From positions 1-22,457 of IMG/VR virus record IMGVR_UViG_3300031772_000310: a stretch of DNA of 22,457 nucleotides. One strand, written 5' to 3'. Position 1 is the stretch's first letter. Each line of letters starts with the position of its first letter. The DNA is from a virus. Below the pieces are notes generated by a model. It saw nothing but the letters and a program-made list of their open reading frames with translations. It ran no database searches and was not told the DNA's origin. The position numbers were made by a program, and so were the translations under genes. This document shows positions 1 through 6,677 of this stretch, piece by piece.

Positions 1-247
1 ATGCACCTTCAATCTCATAGAAGACGACTGTCAACGTACCGAACACGAGGCTGTCATCGGGCTCACGGGAAAAAGCAGGCAATTCAACATCACGGGCCAG
101 AAACGTATCGAATCCCTCGACCGTGAGGATCCAACGATTGGTTCGGTGAGGACGAAAGGCCTCCGGGCCCGCCGTTTCATCCGACAGCAACTTTCGTGAA
201 GGCGTCCACATGAGCCCCTTGAAGAAATCGATGAACCGTGAAATCAT
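1..247 (-). CDS. Putative tail-tube-like structural protein (3' end cut by window edge)
   Basis: An open frame starts at ATG 247, four bases after the stop of the upstream pyrophosphatase gene, and runs off the window at position 1, giving about 82 residues. The N-terminus reads MISRFIDFFKG. A stretch near residues 43-60 (NRWILTVEGFDTFLARDVELP) has the alternating pattern of T4 gp19-type tail-tube proteins, in which a beta strand is followed by a short 'xV..P.F' segment. A second strand (FGTLTVVFYEIEG) follows. This is a pattern-based guess, because the C-terminal half is missing and no signature motif is decisive. If right, the gene opens another structural block downstream of the nucleotide-metabolism genes. 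It could instead be another small virion or baseplate protein. The coding frame itself is well supported by the tight spacing and lack of stops. Confidence 0.55.
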   Translation of the reverse strand, partial: MISRFIDFFKGLMWTPSRKLLSDETAGPEAFRPHRTNRWILTVEGFDTFLARDVELPAFSREPDDSLVFGTLTVVFYEIEGA

Positions 248-251
248 GGTG

Positions 252-620
252 TCAGTACCCACTTTCAATACGTGCGACATTTGTGATGCCCTTGTCGATG
301 TAAGTCTGGTGTAGTTCTTCCAGTGTTACACCTGATGCGATCACCAGCTCAAAATAGAGGTGCAACACATCGACCAGCTCTTCCTTGTAGGCCTCACGGT
401 CGACCTCAGGAAGTTCTGTCGCTCGGTGCGATTTTGCATTTTTAAGATGCTGACCCGCTTCAAAGAGCTCTTCCAACAGGTGATTCCTGATGTCTTTTAG
501 GAACTGTTGTCCCTTCTTTGAGGTGATGTCAGTCGGGAACTCAGGAAAGTTTCGCTTGCGCTGCAGCAGGCGCATGAACTCATATTGCTGGTTCCACATT
601 TCCTGTAGTCGATCAGTCAT
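252..620 (-). CDS. Dimeric dUTPase / MazG-like NTP pyrophosphohydrolase
   Basis: This 122-residue all-alpha protein looks like the dimeric dUTPase/MazG-type pyrophosphohydrolases, which use Mg ions to cleave a (d)NTP, often dUTP, to the monophosphate and pyrophosphate. The metal-binding pattern is visible as E50-E51-x-x-E54 and E81-x-x-D84 (KEELVDVLHLY). The C-terminus, with YIDKGITNVARIESGY, matches the K..N..R...GY tail typical of phage dimeric dUTPases. The chosen start is ATG 620, which begins MTDRLQEMWN and has GAGG 12 bases upstream. ATG 632 and a TTG at 647 are in-frame alternatives. The cell would then have two unrelated dUTP-hydrolysing folds, since a trimeric dUTPase lies at 9129-9557. 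Substrate choice (dUTP, dCTP or other NTPs) cannot be read from the sequence. Confidence 0.8.
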   Translation of the reverse strand: MTDRLQEMWNQQYEFMRLLQRKRNFPEFPTDITSKKGQQFLKDIRNHLLEELFEAGQHLKNAKSHRATELPEVDREAYKEELVDVLHLYFELVIASGVTLEELHQTYIDKGITNVARIESGY

Positions 621-695
621 TGGGCAGGTCATCCTCTTTGAAGACAAGTGAGGTTATCAACAACACCGCGATCAACAAATACAGCCATCCTGACA

Positions 696-947
696 TCAGG
701 TACTGAAAACAACTTTCGCGGCGGCTCGGGCATCCTGGTGTGCCTGGGCCTCTTCTAGGAGTTTTTCGTGCATTTCAGTGACCAGGATTGTGTAGGCCGG
801 CGTCAGGTCCAATGTGGCACCATCAGGAGCAGGCTCGACTTCAATCTGACGCATCAAGTCGACGACATCGACACCGAGCAGCATCCCTTCTTGCAGAATT
901 TGAGCAATGCGGGCGATGACACTGTCAGACAACTTATATACATTCAT
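696..947 (-). CDS. Small conserved phage protein of unknown function
   Basis: This is an 83-residue protein starting MNVYKLSDSVIARIAQ. ATG 947 was chosen because a GGAG ribosome-binding site (953-956) lies five bases upstream. A longer frame beginning with GTG 986 overlaps the thymidylate kinase stop and would add 13 residues. The first 40 residues are predicted helical and hydrophobic on one face (VIARIAQILQEGMLLGVDVVDLMRQI). The central part is acidic and proline-containing, and a second helix (TPAYTILVTEMHEKLLEEAQAHQ) ends the protein. It has no Cys, no signal peptide and no transmembrane helix. No function is recognised. Its position between thymidylate kinase and the dimeric dUTPase only shows that it is expressed with nucleotide-metabolism genes. 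Confidence 0.75.
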   Translation of the reverse strand: MNVYKLSDSVIARIAQILQEGMLLGVDVVDLMRQIEVEPAPDGATLDLTPAYTILVTEMHEKLLEEAQAHQDARAAAKVVFST

Positions 948-982
948 GGTGACTCCATCGTAAATCGTAGCGGTGTCTTGTA

Positions 983-1567
983 TCACAGTACGCCTCTTTT
1001 TTGCAAGGCTGCAATGATCTGATTGTGGACCATCATCCTGGGCGCCTCACAGTCTATCAATTCACACTCGTCCTTGTGTCCCAGGGCCCATTGCTTGTAT
1101 GTAAAACGTACGGCCTCTTGCAACAGCTTATTTTTCTCGTATGCATCGCCATGGCGATCCACGTGAGCCTTCCCATGGAGGACGATGGTCACATCGGGTG
1201 TCTTCAATCGGGCACTCAGTTCTGCGATCCATGGTATACGAACGCCGGCCGCCATGCCATAGACAATCGATGATAGGACCCAGCGATCCAGGATCACGAA
1301 GTCATTGGTCTCCATCAAGTCAGCCAAGACAAATTCCTGAAAGGTACGTTTATTGACGTACTGGACGAACTGGAAAACATTGGGATATTGTACAGCCGTC
1401 CCATTGTGGAGCATCCAGTAGATGGCGCGGTACGTCAAAGAATCGTGCACTGGCACCTCAACGAGGGTCGCCTTGTGACCCAACTGTCGCAGATAGGCTG
1501 TCAACAATTTGGACTGCGTTTCTTTTCCTACCCTGTCTGGACCCTCCAGGACGATCAATCTTGCCAT
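983..1567 (-). CDS. tmk: Thymidylate kinase (dTMP kinase)
   Basis: The 194-residue product is a P-loop nucleoside monophosphate kinase that would phosphorylate dTMP to dTDP using ATP. The Walker A loop is GPDRVGKETQ at residues 9-18, close to the EGxDRxGKxTQ form of thymidylate kinases. A DR-aromatic motif (ILDRWVLSS, D94-R95) marks the substrate-binding site, and a lid-like segment follows (DRHGDAYEKN, about 128-137). Length is typical of the family. The start is ATG 1567, ten bases downstream of the ThyX stop. The gene directly follows thyX, so the two successive steps dUMP to dTMP to dTDP are encoded side by side. Phage homologues sometimes accept several dNMPs, so specificity for dTMP is inferred from the motifs and the neighbour. 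Confidence 0.9.
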   Translation of the reverse strand: MARLIVLEGPDRVGKETQSKLLTAYLRQLGHKATLVEVPVHDSLTYRAIYWMLHNGTAVQYPNVFQFVQYVNKRTFQEFVLADLMETNDFVILDRWVLSSIVYGMAAGVRIPWIAELSARLKTPDVTIVLHGKAHVDRHGDAYEKNKLLQEAVRFTYKQWALGHKDECELIDCEAPRMMVHNQIIAALQKRGVL

Positions 1568-1576
1568 GTCACCATT

Positions 1577-2263
1577 CTACTCAAAGGGTGCCCGAAGAAC
1601 ACCGTCATCAGACACCAGGTCGAACGCTCGCAGGCTGAGGTCGAAGGCGCCCGTCTGGTGAACGGCAGTCAACATTGCCCTTGAGAGGTCGCAGATCTCT
1701 TTTTGGGCATGCACTGAATAGCGCAGTCCCATGAAGTGAACGAAGCTGCGAAAATTGAACATCACGTCAGCCGTCAATTGGTTGCCATATGGCAGGTAGA
1801 ACCGCGCCGACTCTTTGGCTCGCTTCCGTGACATGCCTTTGGCGACCAGTCGCTCCAGCGTCAGGTGGTACTGCTGCAGGGCATTTTCCATGAAGGCCAC
1901 ATAGCGGTCGACTTCATCTGTGTCCCAATCAGTTGGCACGTAGAACTTGTCGTCTTTCAGTTCCTTGTATCTCGCAGACTCTGCGTTGAACGAGACACCG
2001 ATGCGGTGCTTAACGATCTGGATGTGTGTTGCAATTTCTGTCGTCACCAGAAAGTGAATCGATGACTTTTCAAACGGCGTGGCATGCCCGGCCTGAGCCA
2101 GGTCACGGAGCAGCTTGCCCACCCGAGCACGTTTGGCCTCGGTCAACTCACGGGAGGTCGATGTCCAGGCCGACAGGGCATGGCTCTCGTCGCCGCCGTA
2201 ATATCCCAACAATTCGACCCTATTGTCACCACACTCGTATTTCTTGAGATTATCCTGGGTCAC
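1577..2263 (-). CDS. thyX: Flavin-dependent thymidylate synthase ThyX
   Basis: The product makes dTMP from dUMP using methylene-tetrahydrofolate, FAD and NADPH. The frame is open further upstream, but GTG 2263 is the likely start: it overlaps the previous stop as GTGA and gives 228 residues, a normal ThyX length. The segment HATPFEKSSIHF matches the conserved 'HxSPFEH..F' block. The ThyX signature follows as KHRIGVSFNAESARY (about residues 85-99), with S91, N93, S96, R98 and Y99 conserved but Lys in place of the usual first Arg of RHR. The C-terminal block ARFYLP...NFRSFVHFMGLR...AQKEI is also typical. No ThyA-like gene is present in the window. Thymidylate kinase follows immediately. Confidence 0.93.
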   Translation of the reverse strand: MTQDNLKKYECGDNRVELLGYYGGDESHALSAWTSTSRELTEAKRARVGKLLRDLAQAGHATPFEKSSIHFLVTTEIATHIQIVKHRIGVSFNAESARYKELKDDKFYVPTDWDTDEVDRYVAFMENALQQYHLTLERLVAKGMSRKRAKESARFYLPYGNQLTADVMFNFRSFVHFMGLRYSVHAQKEICDLSRAMLTAVHQTGAFDLSLRAFDLVSDDGVLRAPFE

Positions 2264-2547
2264 TTTAGGGCCCCACGGGAGGCCTGAAGGATGGCAGCTG
2301 ACCGGTCTAGCATGGAATTGAACCTCGGGTAGTCTTCCAGACGCAGCATGGTGCAGTCGAAGGCACCGTACCTGCTCTTGCGACCGCAGACGTACTTGAT
2401 CGCAATCCACAGTCGCTGGTACCACGGGTGCCAGTGGTTGAGGTACACTTCAGACCAGACGTCGCCGCTGTCAGGATCGATGACAAAGCGCAAGACGTGT
2501 TCTGAACAATCACACTGGCACTCGAAGTACTCTGTTTCCATTTCCAT
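2260..2547 (-). CDS. Small Cys/Trp-rich phage protein of unknown function
   Basis: A 95-residue protein starting MEMETEYFECQCDCSEH. The N-terminal cluster C10, C12, C14 with H17 looks capable of binding a metal, followed by beta-strand-like sequence (VLRFVIDPDSGDVWSEVYLN) and the aromatic segment HWHPWYQRLWIAIKYVCGRKSRYGAFDC. The 'IKYxxGRKSRYGxFD' block is, to my recollection, a recurring feature of small uncharacterised phage proteins. No enzyme motif is recognised. The start overlaps the preceding gene by 38 bases, and its TGA overlaps the GTG of thyX, so the three genes are probably translationally coupled. A start two codons later (ATG 2541) is equally possible. Confidence 0.75.
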   Translation of the reverse strand: MEMETEYFECQCDCSEHVLRFVIDPDSGDVWSEVYLNHWHPWYQRLWIAIKYVCGRKSRYGAFDCTMLRLEDYPRFNSMLDRSAAILQASRGALK

Positions 2548-2716
2548 GCGGAGGCAATGGTACTTCAGGTTCAGTCAATTGTTTTGACCCCCGCGGGACA
2601 AAGTGATCCACATATTTTTCCCAACTGTGTTCACCCGTGTGAAGCGCTGGGAGGTTGCAGTGCACCTGTAGGCCTCCTGGAACGGGTGCCGTGAAAAGCA
2701 TACCACAGTCGCTCAT
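2510..2716 (-). CDS. Small Cys/His protein, hypothetical
   Basis: A 68-residue frame starting MSDCGMLFTAPVP at ATG 2716, overlapping the upstream stop as ATGA. Residues 18-31 read VHCNLPALHTGEHS, a C-x-L-P-x-x-H-x-G-x-H-S-W arrangement resembling short putative zinc-binding motifs in small phage proteins. Together with C4 it offers two Cys and three His. The last 15 or so residues overlap the start of the next gene by 38 bases and are proline- and asparagine-rich, with no obvious fold. No function is recognised. Support comes from the ATGA coupling, the patterned Cys/His residues and the lack of another gene in this interval. Confidence 0.55.
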   Translation of the reverse strand: MSDCGMLFTAPVPGGLQVHCNLPALHTGEHSWEKYVDHFVPRGSKQLTEPEVPLPPHGNGNRVLRVPV

Positions 2717-2976
2717 GTCTGTTGAAGAAAGCTCCAGAGTTTATCTTCCACCAGGGCATACATTTCCTCGTCGAGGTCTGCCAGTGACTCGTTGGCCAGC
2801 TGCAGCAGCTCGCGGGAGTGTGTGGGATTCTCGGCCCGCGTGGCAATGAAGCGCTTGATGTGCTGCCGCAGGCGCTCTGTACAGTCATCGGTCGCTTGAC
2901 GGAGCATGAATTCGGGCACGCCACGCATGAACTCTTCGCGGATGATCTTGCGTATCTGGTCTTCAGGATCTTTCAT
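2713..2976 (-). CDS. Small helical protein with shared N-terminal 'IIREE' motif
   Basis: An 87-residue, all-helical protein beginning MKDPEDQIRKIIREEFMRG. The segment IRKIIREEF aligns with LRRLIREGI, LHRIIVTEV and VNDIIQAEV at the N-termini of the next three genes upstream (2973-3323, 3320-3667, 3670-4089). The middle is rich in Arg, Glu and Gln, and the C-terminus is an acidic amphipathic helix (LADLDEEMYALVEDKLWSFL). There is one Cys, and no signal peptide or membrane segment. Its ATG overlaps the upstream stop as ATGA. I do not recognise an enzymatic function. The shared N-terminal helix suggests a common docking partner or a targeting tag (inference). Confidence 0.75.
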   Translation of the reverse strand: MKDPEDQIRKIIREEFMRGVPEFMLRQATDDCTERLRQHIKRFIATRAENPTHSRELLQLANESLADLDEEMYALVEDKLWSFLQQT

Positions 2977-3323
2977 TCCCTGTAGTACTGTCCATCGATC
3001 AACTTCATGATCATTTCTTCAGCAGCTTCTTCAAGCAGCGGTTCCACCTGCGTCATGAAATCTGTTGCAGCTTCTCGGCACTGTTGCTGCCAGGCCTGAG
3101 GTCCGACATGGTTCATTGAAGGATCACCTTCATCGTACATGTTGCTCAAGACTTCTTCGACCATCCCGTCGCCGGTCGCTGCCATGTTTGACGCAATGTA
3201 TGAGGCTTGCCCGTGTTGGTCTTGCGCCCGTGAGGCTTCAGTGATCCTCTGTGTGGTCTTCTTGACCTCAGTGACGATGATCCTGTGCAGTGCTTCTTTG
3301 CTGAGTTTGATGGGTTTCTTCAT
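2973..3323 (-). CDS. Small helical protein with shared N-terminal motif
   Basis: A 116-residue protein from ATG 3323, which forms an ATGA overlap with the upstream stop; an in-frame start ten codons earlier lies inside the upstream gene and is less likely. It begins MKKPIKLSKEALHRIIVTEV, carrying the same kind of basic lead-in and Leu/Ile-rich helix as its neighbours. The central part (ASYIASNMAATGDGMVEEVL) is Ala/Met-rich. The C-terminal helix (VEPLLEEAAEEMIMKLIDGQ) is acidic and amphipathic, similar in character to the ends of the adjacent small proteins. No catalytic motif or membrane segment is visible. The four neighbours may be diverged duplicates or may share only the N-terminal module. 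Confidence 0.75.
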   Translation of the reverse strand: MKKPIKLSKEALHRIIVTEVKKTTQRITEASRAQDQHGQASYIASNMAATGDGMVEEVLSNMYDEGDPSMNHVGPQAWQQQCREAATDFMTQVEPLLEEAAEEMIMKLIDGQYYRE

Positions 3324-3667
3324 GACGGGTTTTCCTTGTTGGCTGCAAGCCATCCCTGTTGCAAAGTATTACTGATCTGTGACATCACCTTTTCTGTGAT
3401 GCGATCAGCCTGAGACTTCAGAGCCTCGTAGGTTGCATCGTCAAAGTCCCGCGACTCAGCGTTGTACTTGTCCTTGTGGGCCAGAACCAGATTATTCATC
3501 AATGCTGAACTGTAGAACCGTTCCAGGTCTCCCATGGCCTTGCTGACGTTCTGACGCTGCATGGGATCCTTGACGGGCTTCTCATTGAAGGCTGCCGGTG
3601 ACAGGCTGATCTCTGAGATGATGCCCTCGCGGATCAACCTTCGCAGTGTTCCGACCTTAATTTTCAT
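3320..3667 (-). CDS. Small helical protein with shared N-terminal motif
   Basis: A 115-residue protein starting MKIKVGTLRRLIREGIISE at ATG 3667, two bases after the upstream TGA; an in-frame TTG two codons earlier overlaps that stop and is unlikely. LRRLIREGI is the clearest copy of the N-terminal helix shared by this group of genes. The rest is predicted helical: QRQNVSKAMGDLERFYSSAL and, near the C-terminus, ADRITEKVMSQISNTLQQG. There is no Cys and no recognised domain. It is followed by an ATGA overlap with the next gene, so these small genes form a tightly coupled string just downstream of the ribonucleotide reductase. Function is unknown. Confidence 0.75.
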   Translation of the reverse strand: MKIKVGTLRRLIREGIISEISLSPAAFNEKPVKDPMQRQNVSKAMGDLERFYSSALMNNLVLAHKDKYNAESRDFDDATYEALKSQADRITEKVMSQISNTLQQGWLAANKENPS

Positions 3668-3669
3668 TG

Positions 3670-4089
3670 TCAATACCCTGTCTCATCAGGTTCATTGCCA
3701 CCAGCAGTTCGAACAGCGGCGCCACCTAGTTTCCGCGCAAAATTGTGAAGAGCGGTAGTAATCTCCATGGCTAGCTCCTCCTCGAGGTCGGCGAGTTCAG
3801 GCTCTACAAGGAACACATCATCTTCTAGTTCGTTGGCCCTAACCTTGCGGTGACTCATTGCGTGTTGATTCATCTGGTCAATGATCTGTTTCATCACTTT
3901 GCGACGAAAGGAATTAACAACCTCAGACGCCGATGTCACTGCGGTGTCATACATCTTCTCTTCGATGACCTGGTTCATGATTGACATGTCAACGTTCATC
4001 GGTTCAGCTCGGCGCTCGGCTAGCACCGATTGTACTTCTGCTTGGATGATATCGTTAACTCGAGCGGCCTGTCTAGGTGTCAATTTCAT
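3670..4089 (-). CDS. Small helical protein with divergent N-terminal motif
   Basis: A 139-residue protein beginning MKLTPRQAARVNDIIQAEV at ATG 4089, with AGGA about ten bases upstream as a ribosome-binding site. VNDIIQAEV occupies the position of the IIREE-type helix in the three genes that follow, though it is less basic. Later segments are helical (EEKMYDTAVTSASEVVNSF, RRKVMKQIIDQMNQHA), and a strongly acidic helix (ELADLEEELAMEITTALHNF) precedes a Gly/Ala-rich tail. It is the first gene after nrdJ, with a 27-base gap. No known domain, signal peptide or transmembrane helix is seen. It could be a virion-associated or assembly protein, but this is not shown by the sequence. Confidence 0.72.
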   Translation of the reverse strand: MKLTPRQAARVNDIIQAEVQSVLAERRAEPMNVDMSIMNQVIEEKMYDTAVTSASEVVNSFRRKVMKQIIDQMNQHAMSHRKVRANELEDDVFLVEPELADLEEELAMEITTALHNFARKLGGAAVRTAGGNEPDETGY

Positions 4090-4116
4090 TGTGAACGATT
4101 CCTGTGAAGTTAAGTA

Positions 4117-6663
4117 TCAGCCGCACTTTGAGTTGCCACAATCAAGACATGCGACGCAGCCTTGTTGGTAGCACAGGTTGGTGCTGTTGCAGCTCGGGCA
4201 CGTTTTTTCCTGTGTGGCCTTGGTCCCGTCTGGGATGTAGCCCTTGCTGAGAACGCGGGCAATGACACTGGAGAACGACATGACGTCGCTGTGCTTGTCC
4301 TTACGGAGCTGCTCGACCAAGTATTGGACCGGCACCCCGTGACGCAAGGCCAATGAGACCGTCCGTGTGAAAGCTCCATACAACGGGTTGTCGAACAGCA
4401 ACACCATGTCTTTAAATAGGACGCAGTCATCGTCACCCACCGGGATCCGCAGGTTATAAGTGGCCACGCCATCCTTCTTGCCGTTCTTGATGAGGACACC
4501 CTTCTTGGCTTTTTTGGGCACCTCCACGTGTTCTGACAATCCAGCAAAGACTTCGTAGGGGACGCCGCCCAACAGGCCGACGCAGACCAGATATTGTTCA
4601 CCTTTGACATTGACACGGTGCACATCACAGTCTAGTTCCTTGGGCCGCTTCGGAGCATGGGTTTCAGTGATGATCAAAGGTAGACCGGTAGCGTCTTTCT
4701 CCTTGACAATGACGGCATCGCGGGAGCCGATGCGGTACATGGTGACGCCCTTGCACCCTGTCTCCCAAGCGTGCCAGCACATCTTTTCCACCAGGTCGAC
4801 GCTCACATCGTTGGGCAGGTTAGTTGTGTTACTGATGCTGTGACAGATCCATTTCTGGGCCGCGGCCTGGATGTCGACCTTCCTGATCGGATCGATCTCT
4901 TCGACTGTCGATCCATGGTACGGTGACTTTGTTATGTCTGTCTCACCGGTGATCGCCATCCACTTGGCAACACCGTGATGGTAAACGTCATAGTGTTGCC
5001 ATTTGTCACCCTTGTTGTCTGTCTCGTCAACGCGGGCCATTTTGTCGCTGGGATTGATCTTGCGCTTCCTGCGAGCCTTGACGAACAGCACGGGTTCACA
5101 GCCTGACGTGGTCTGCGTTTCGAGCGAAGTCGATCCTGCAGGCGCCGTGGTGGTGTTGGCAATGTTCCGGCGCCCGTAGAGCTTGTACTCGGCATTGAGC
5201 TCATGGTCAGCGTCCATGATTTGACAGATGAACGGGTGATCTTTTTCAACGCTGTGATCGTAGGTCGGAAATGGTCCTCGCTCCTTGGCCATGGCGACGC
5301 TGGACCTGTACGAATTCAACGCTAGTTCCTTGTAGATTGTGGAAGTCAACTTGATGCTATCGTCTGACCCATAGGCTATGCCCATGTAAGCAAATGTGTC
5401 GCCGAGCGATGTGATGCCCAGACCGGTGCGCCGGCCATTGACGGCGGCATTGCGGATCTTTTTCCACATCTCGAGCTCAACGCGCTTGACATCAGGCGGT
5501 TCCGGGTCGGCTTCCGTCTTGGCGAGGATCTTGTCGACGGCCTCGAACTCGAGGTCGACCAGGTCATCCATCATCCGTTGCGAGCGTTGCGTCACCCGAG
5601 CAAACGACTCAAAGTCAAACTGTGCCTTTACAGTGAACGGATCGGTGACAAACTTACAGAGGTTAATCAGCAACAACCTGCAACTATCGTACGCAGAGAG
5701 GACAATCTCGCCGCAAGGATTCGTCGAGATGGTACCGTACCCAAACTTCTCGTATGCATCAGCAGGAGAGCGTTCTTTGATGGCGTCCCAGAACAGCATC
5801 CCGGGCTCTGAACAATCTCGCATTGCAGAGACGATGTTGTTCCACACCTCGCGGGCATCGACCTGCTGCTCAATCGTGTGAACGGCATCTTTTTCAACAG
5901 GAAAACGTTGCTGGTACTTGGCGCCGGCCTTGACAGCCTCCATGAATTCATTGGTTATCCTGATTGAAACGTTGGCACCGGTGACGAGGTCAGGGTTGCG
6001 CTTGATGTTGGCGAACGTCAACACTTCAGGGTGATGCACCGACAGCGTCAACATCAAAGCCCCGCGGCGTCCGCCTTGGGCCACTTCACGGCAGGTGTTG
6101 CTGTAGCGTTCCATGAAGACGCCGATGCCATCGGTGGTCCTAGCTGCGTTGGCAGCCGGCTGTCCCTTGGGCCTGATTGTCGACATGTCGAAGCCCACTC
6201 CGCCGCGGCGCTTCATGATCTGGACCTCTTCCTGGTCGGTCTTCATGATGCCCCCGTACGAATCGTAAGGCGACTCTACGACAAAACAATTTGACAACGA
6301 CTGGATCTGAAAGTTGTTGCCGATCGCTGACATCGGCCCGCCTTGCGGCACCACCCGCCAGTCAGCCAGCATCTCGTAGATGTCGTCTTCAGCCAGAGCA
6401 TTGGGATATTTAGCCTCAATGCGAGCGAACTCACGGGCCAGGCGGCGGTGCATGTCAGCTGGTGTTGATTCATAAATGTTGCCCTGAAGATCCTGCAGGG
6501 CATATTTTCCGGCAAAAACGTCAGCTGCCAGTTCATCACCTTTGAAATACTCAACAGACGCGTCACGGACCTGTTGATACGTGAATTTCTTCATTCCATA
6601 GCTCTCCACGGGGTAAGACGATGTTTCGCCGGCCAAGCGAATTTTATGCTCCGAAGCAGTCAT
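4117..6663 (-). CDS. nrdJ: Adenosylcobalamin-dependent (class II) ribonucleotide reductase
   Basis: This 848-residue enzyme reduces ribonucleotides to deoxyribonucleotides using a B12-generated thiyl radical, so it needs neither oxygen nor a separate beta subunit. The first redox Cys is C126 (SLSNCFVV). The radical site is NPCGE with C317 and E319, and the partner Cys is C328 (YDSCRLLLINL, slightly diverged from the usual SCNLGSINL). The block TTTAPAGSTSLETQTTSG is at about 504-521, and the zinc-ribbon/redox tail ends GCVACLDCGNSKCG, as in class II enzymes. Length is complete and there is no intein. The start used is ATG 6663, 14 bases after the helicase stop. ATG 6594 (MKKFTYQQVRDAS), with a GGAG upstream, is a good alternative and matches where I expect phage NrdJ proteins to begin. 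No nrdA/B or nrdD gene is in the window. Confidence 0.95.
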   Translation of the reverse strand: MTASEHKIRLAGETSSYPVESYGMKKFTYQQVRDASVEYFKGDELAADVFAGKYALQDLQGNIYESTPADMHRRLAREFARIEAKYPNALAEDDIYEMLADWRVVPQGGPMSAIGNNFQIQSLSNCFVVESPYDSYGGIMKTDQEEVQIMKRRGGVGFDMSTIRPKGQPAANAARTTDGIGVFMERYSNTCREVAQGGRRGALMLTLSVHHPEVLTFANIKRNPDLVTGANVSIRITNEFMEAVKAGAKYQQRFPVEKDAVHTIEQQVDAREVWNNIVSAMRDCSEPGMLFWDAIKERSPADAYEKFGYGTISTNPCGEIVLSAYDSCRLLLINLCKFVTDPFTVKAQFDFESFARVTQRSQRMMDDLVDLEFEAVDKILAKTEADPEPPDVKRVELEMWKKIRNAAVNGRRTGLGITSLGDTFAYMGIAYGSDDSIKLTSTIYKELALNSYRSSVAMAKERGPFPTYDHSVEKDHPFICQIMDADHELNAEYKLYGRRNIANTTTAPAGSTSLETQTTSGCEPVLFVKARRKRKINPSDKMARVDETDNKGDKWQHYDVYHHGVAKWMAITGETDITKSPYHGSTVEEIDPIRKVDIQAAAQKWICHSISNTTNLPNDVSVDLVEKMCWHAWETGCKGVTMYRIGSRDAVIVKEKDATGLPLIITETHAPKRPKELDCDVHRVNVKGEQYLVCVGLLGGVPYEVFAGLSEHVEVPKKAKKGVLIKNGKKDGVATYNLRIPVGDDDCVLFKDMVLLFDNPLYGAFTRTVSLALRHGVPVQYLVEQLRKDKHSDVMSFSSVIARVLSKGYIPDGTKATQEKTCPSCNSTNLCYQQGCVACLDCGNSKCG

Positions 6664-6677
6664 AACTATCTGTCAAC

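Noticed and set aside
629-688. A 19-codon frame starting ATG 688 in the gap before the dUTPase-like gene, ending with an ATGA overlap at ATG 632.
   Set aside because: Too short to support; no proper ribosome-binding site spacing and a frame of 20 codons is expected by chance.
4110-4628. 172-codon minus-strand frame within the 3' part of nrdJ.
   Set aside because: Out of frame with nrdJ, whose C-terminal Cys motif covers the same bases; Ser/Arg/Trp-rich composition typical of a shadow frame.
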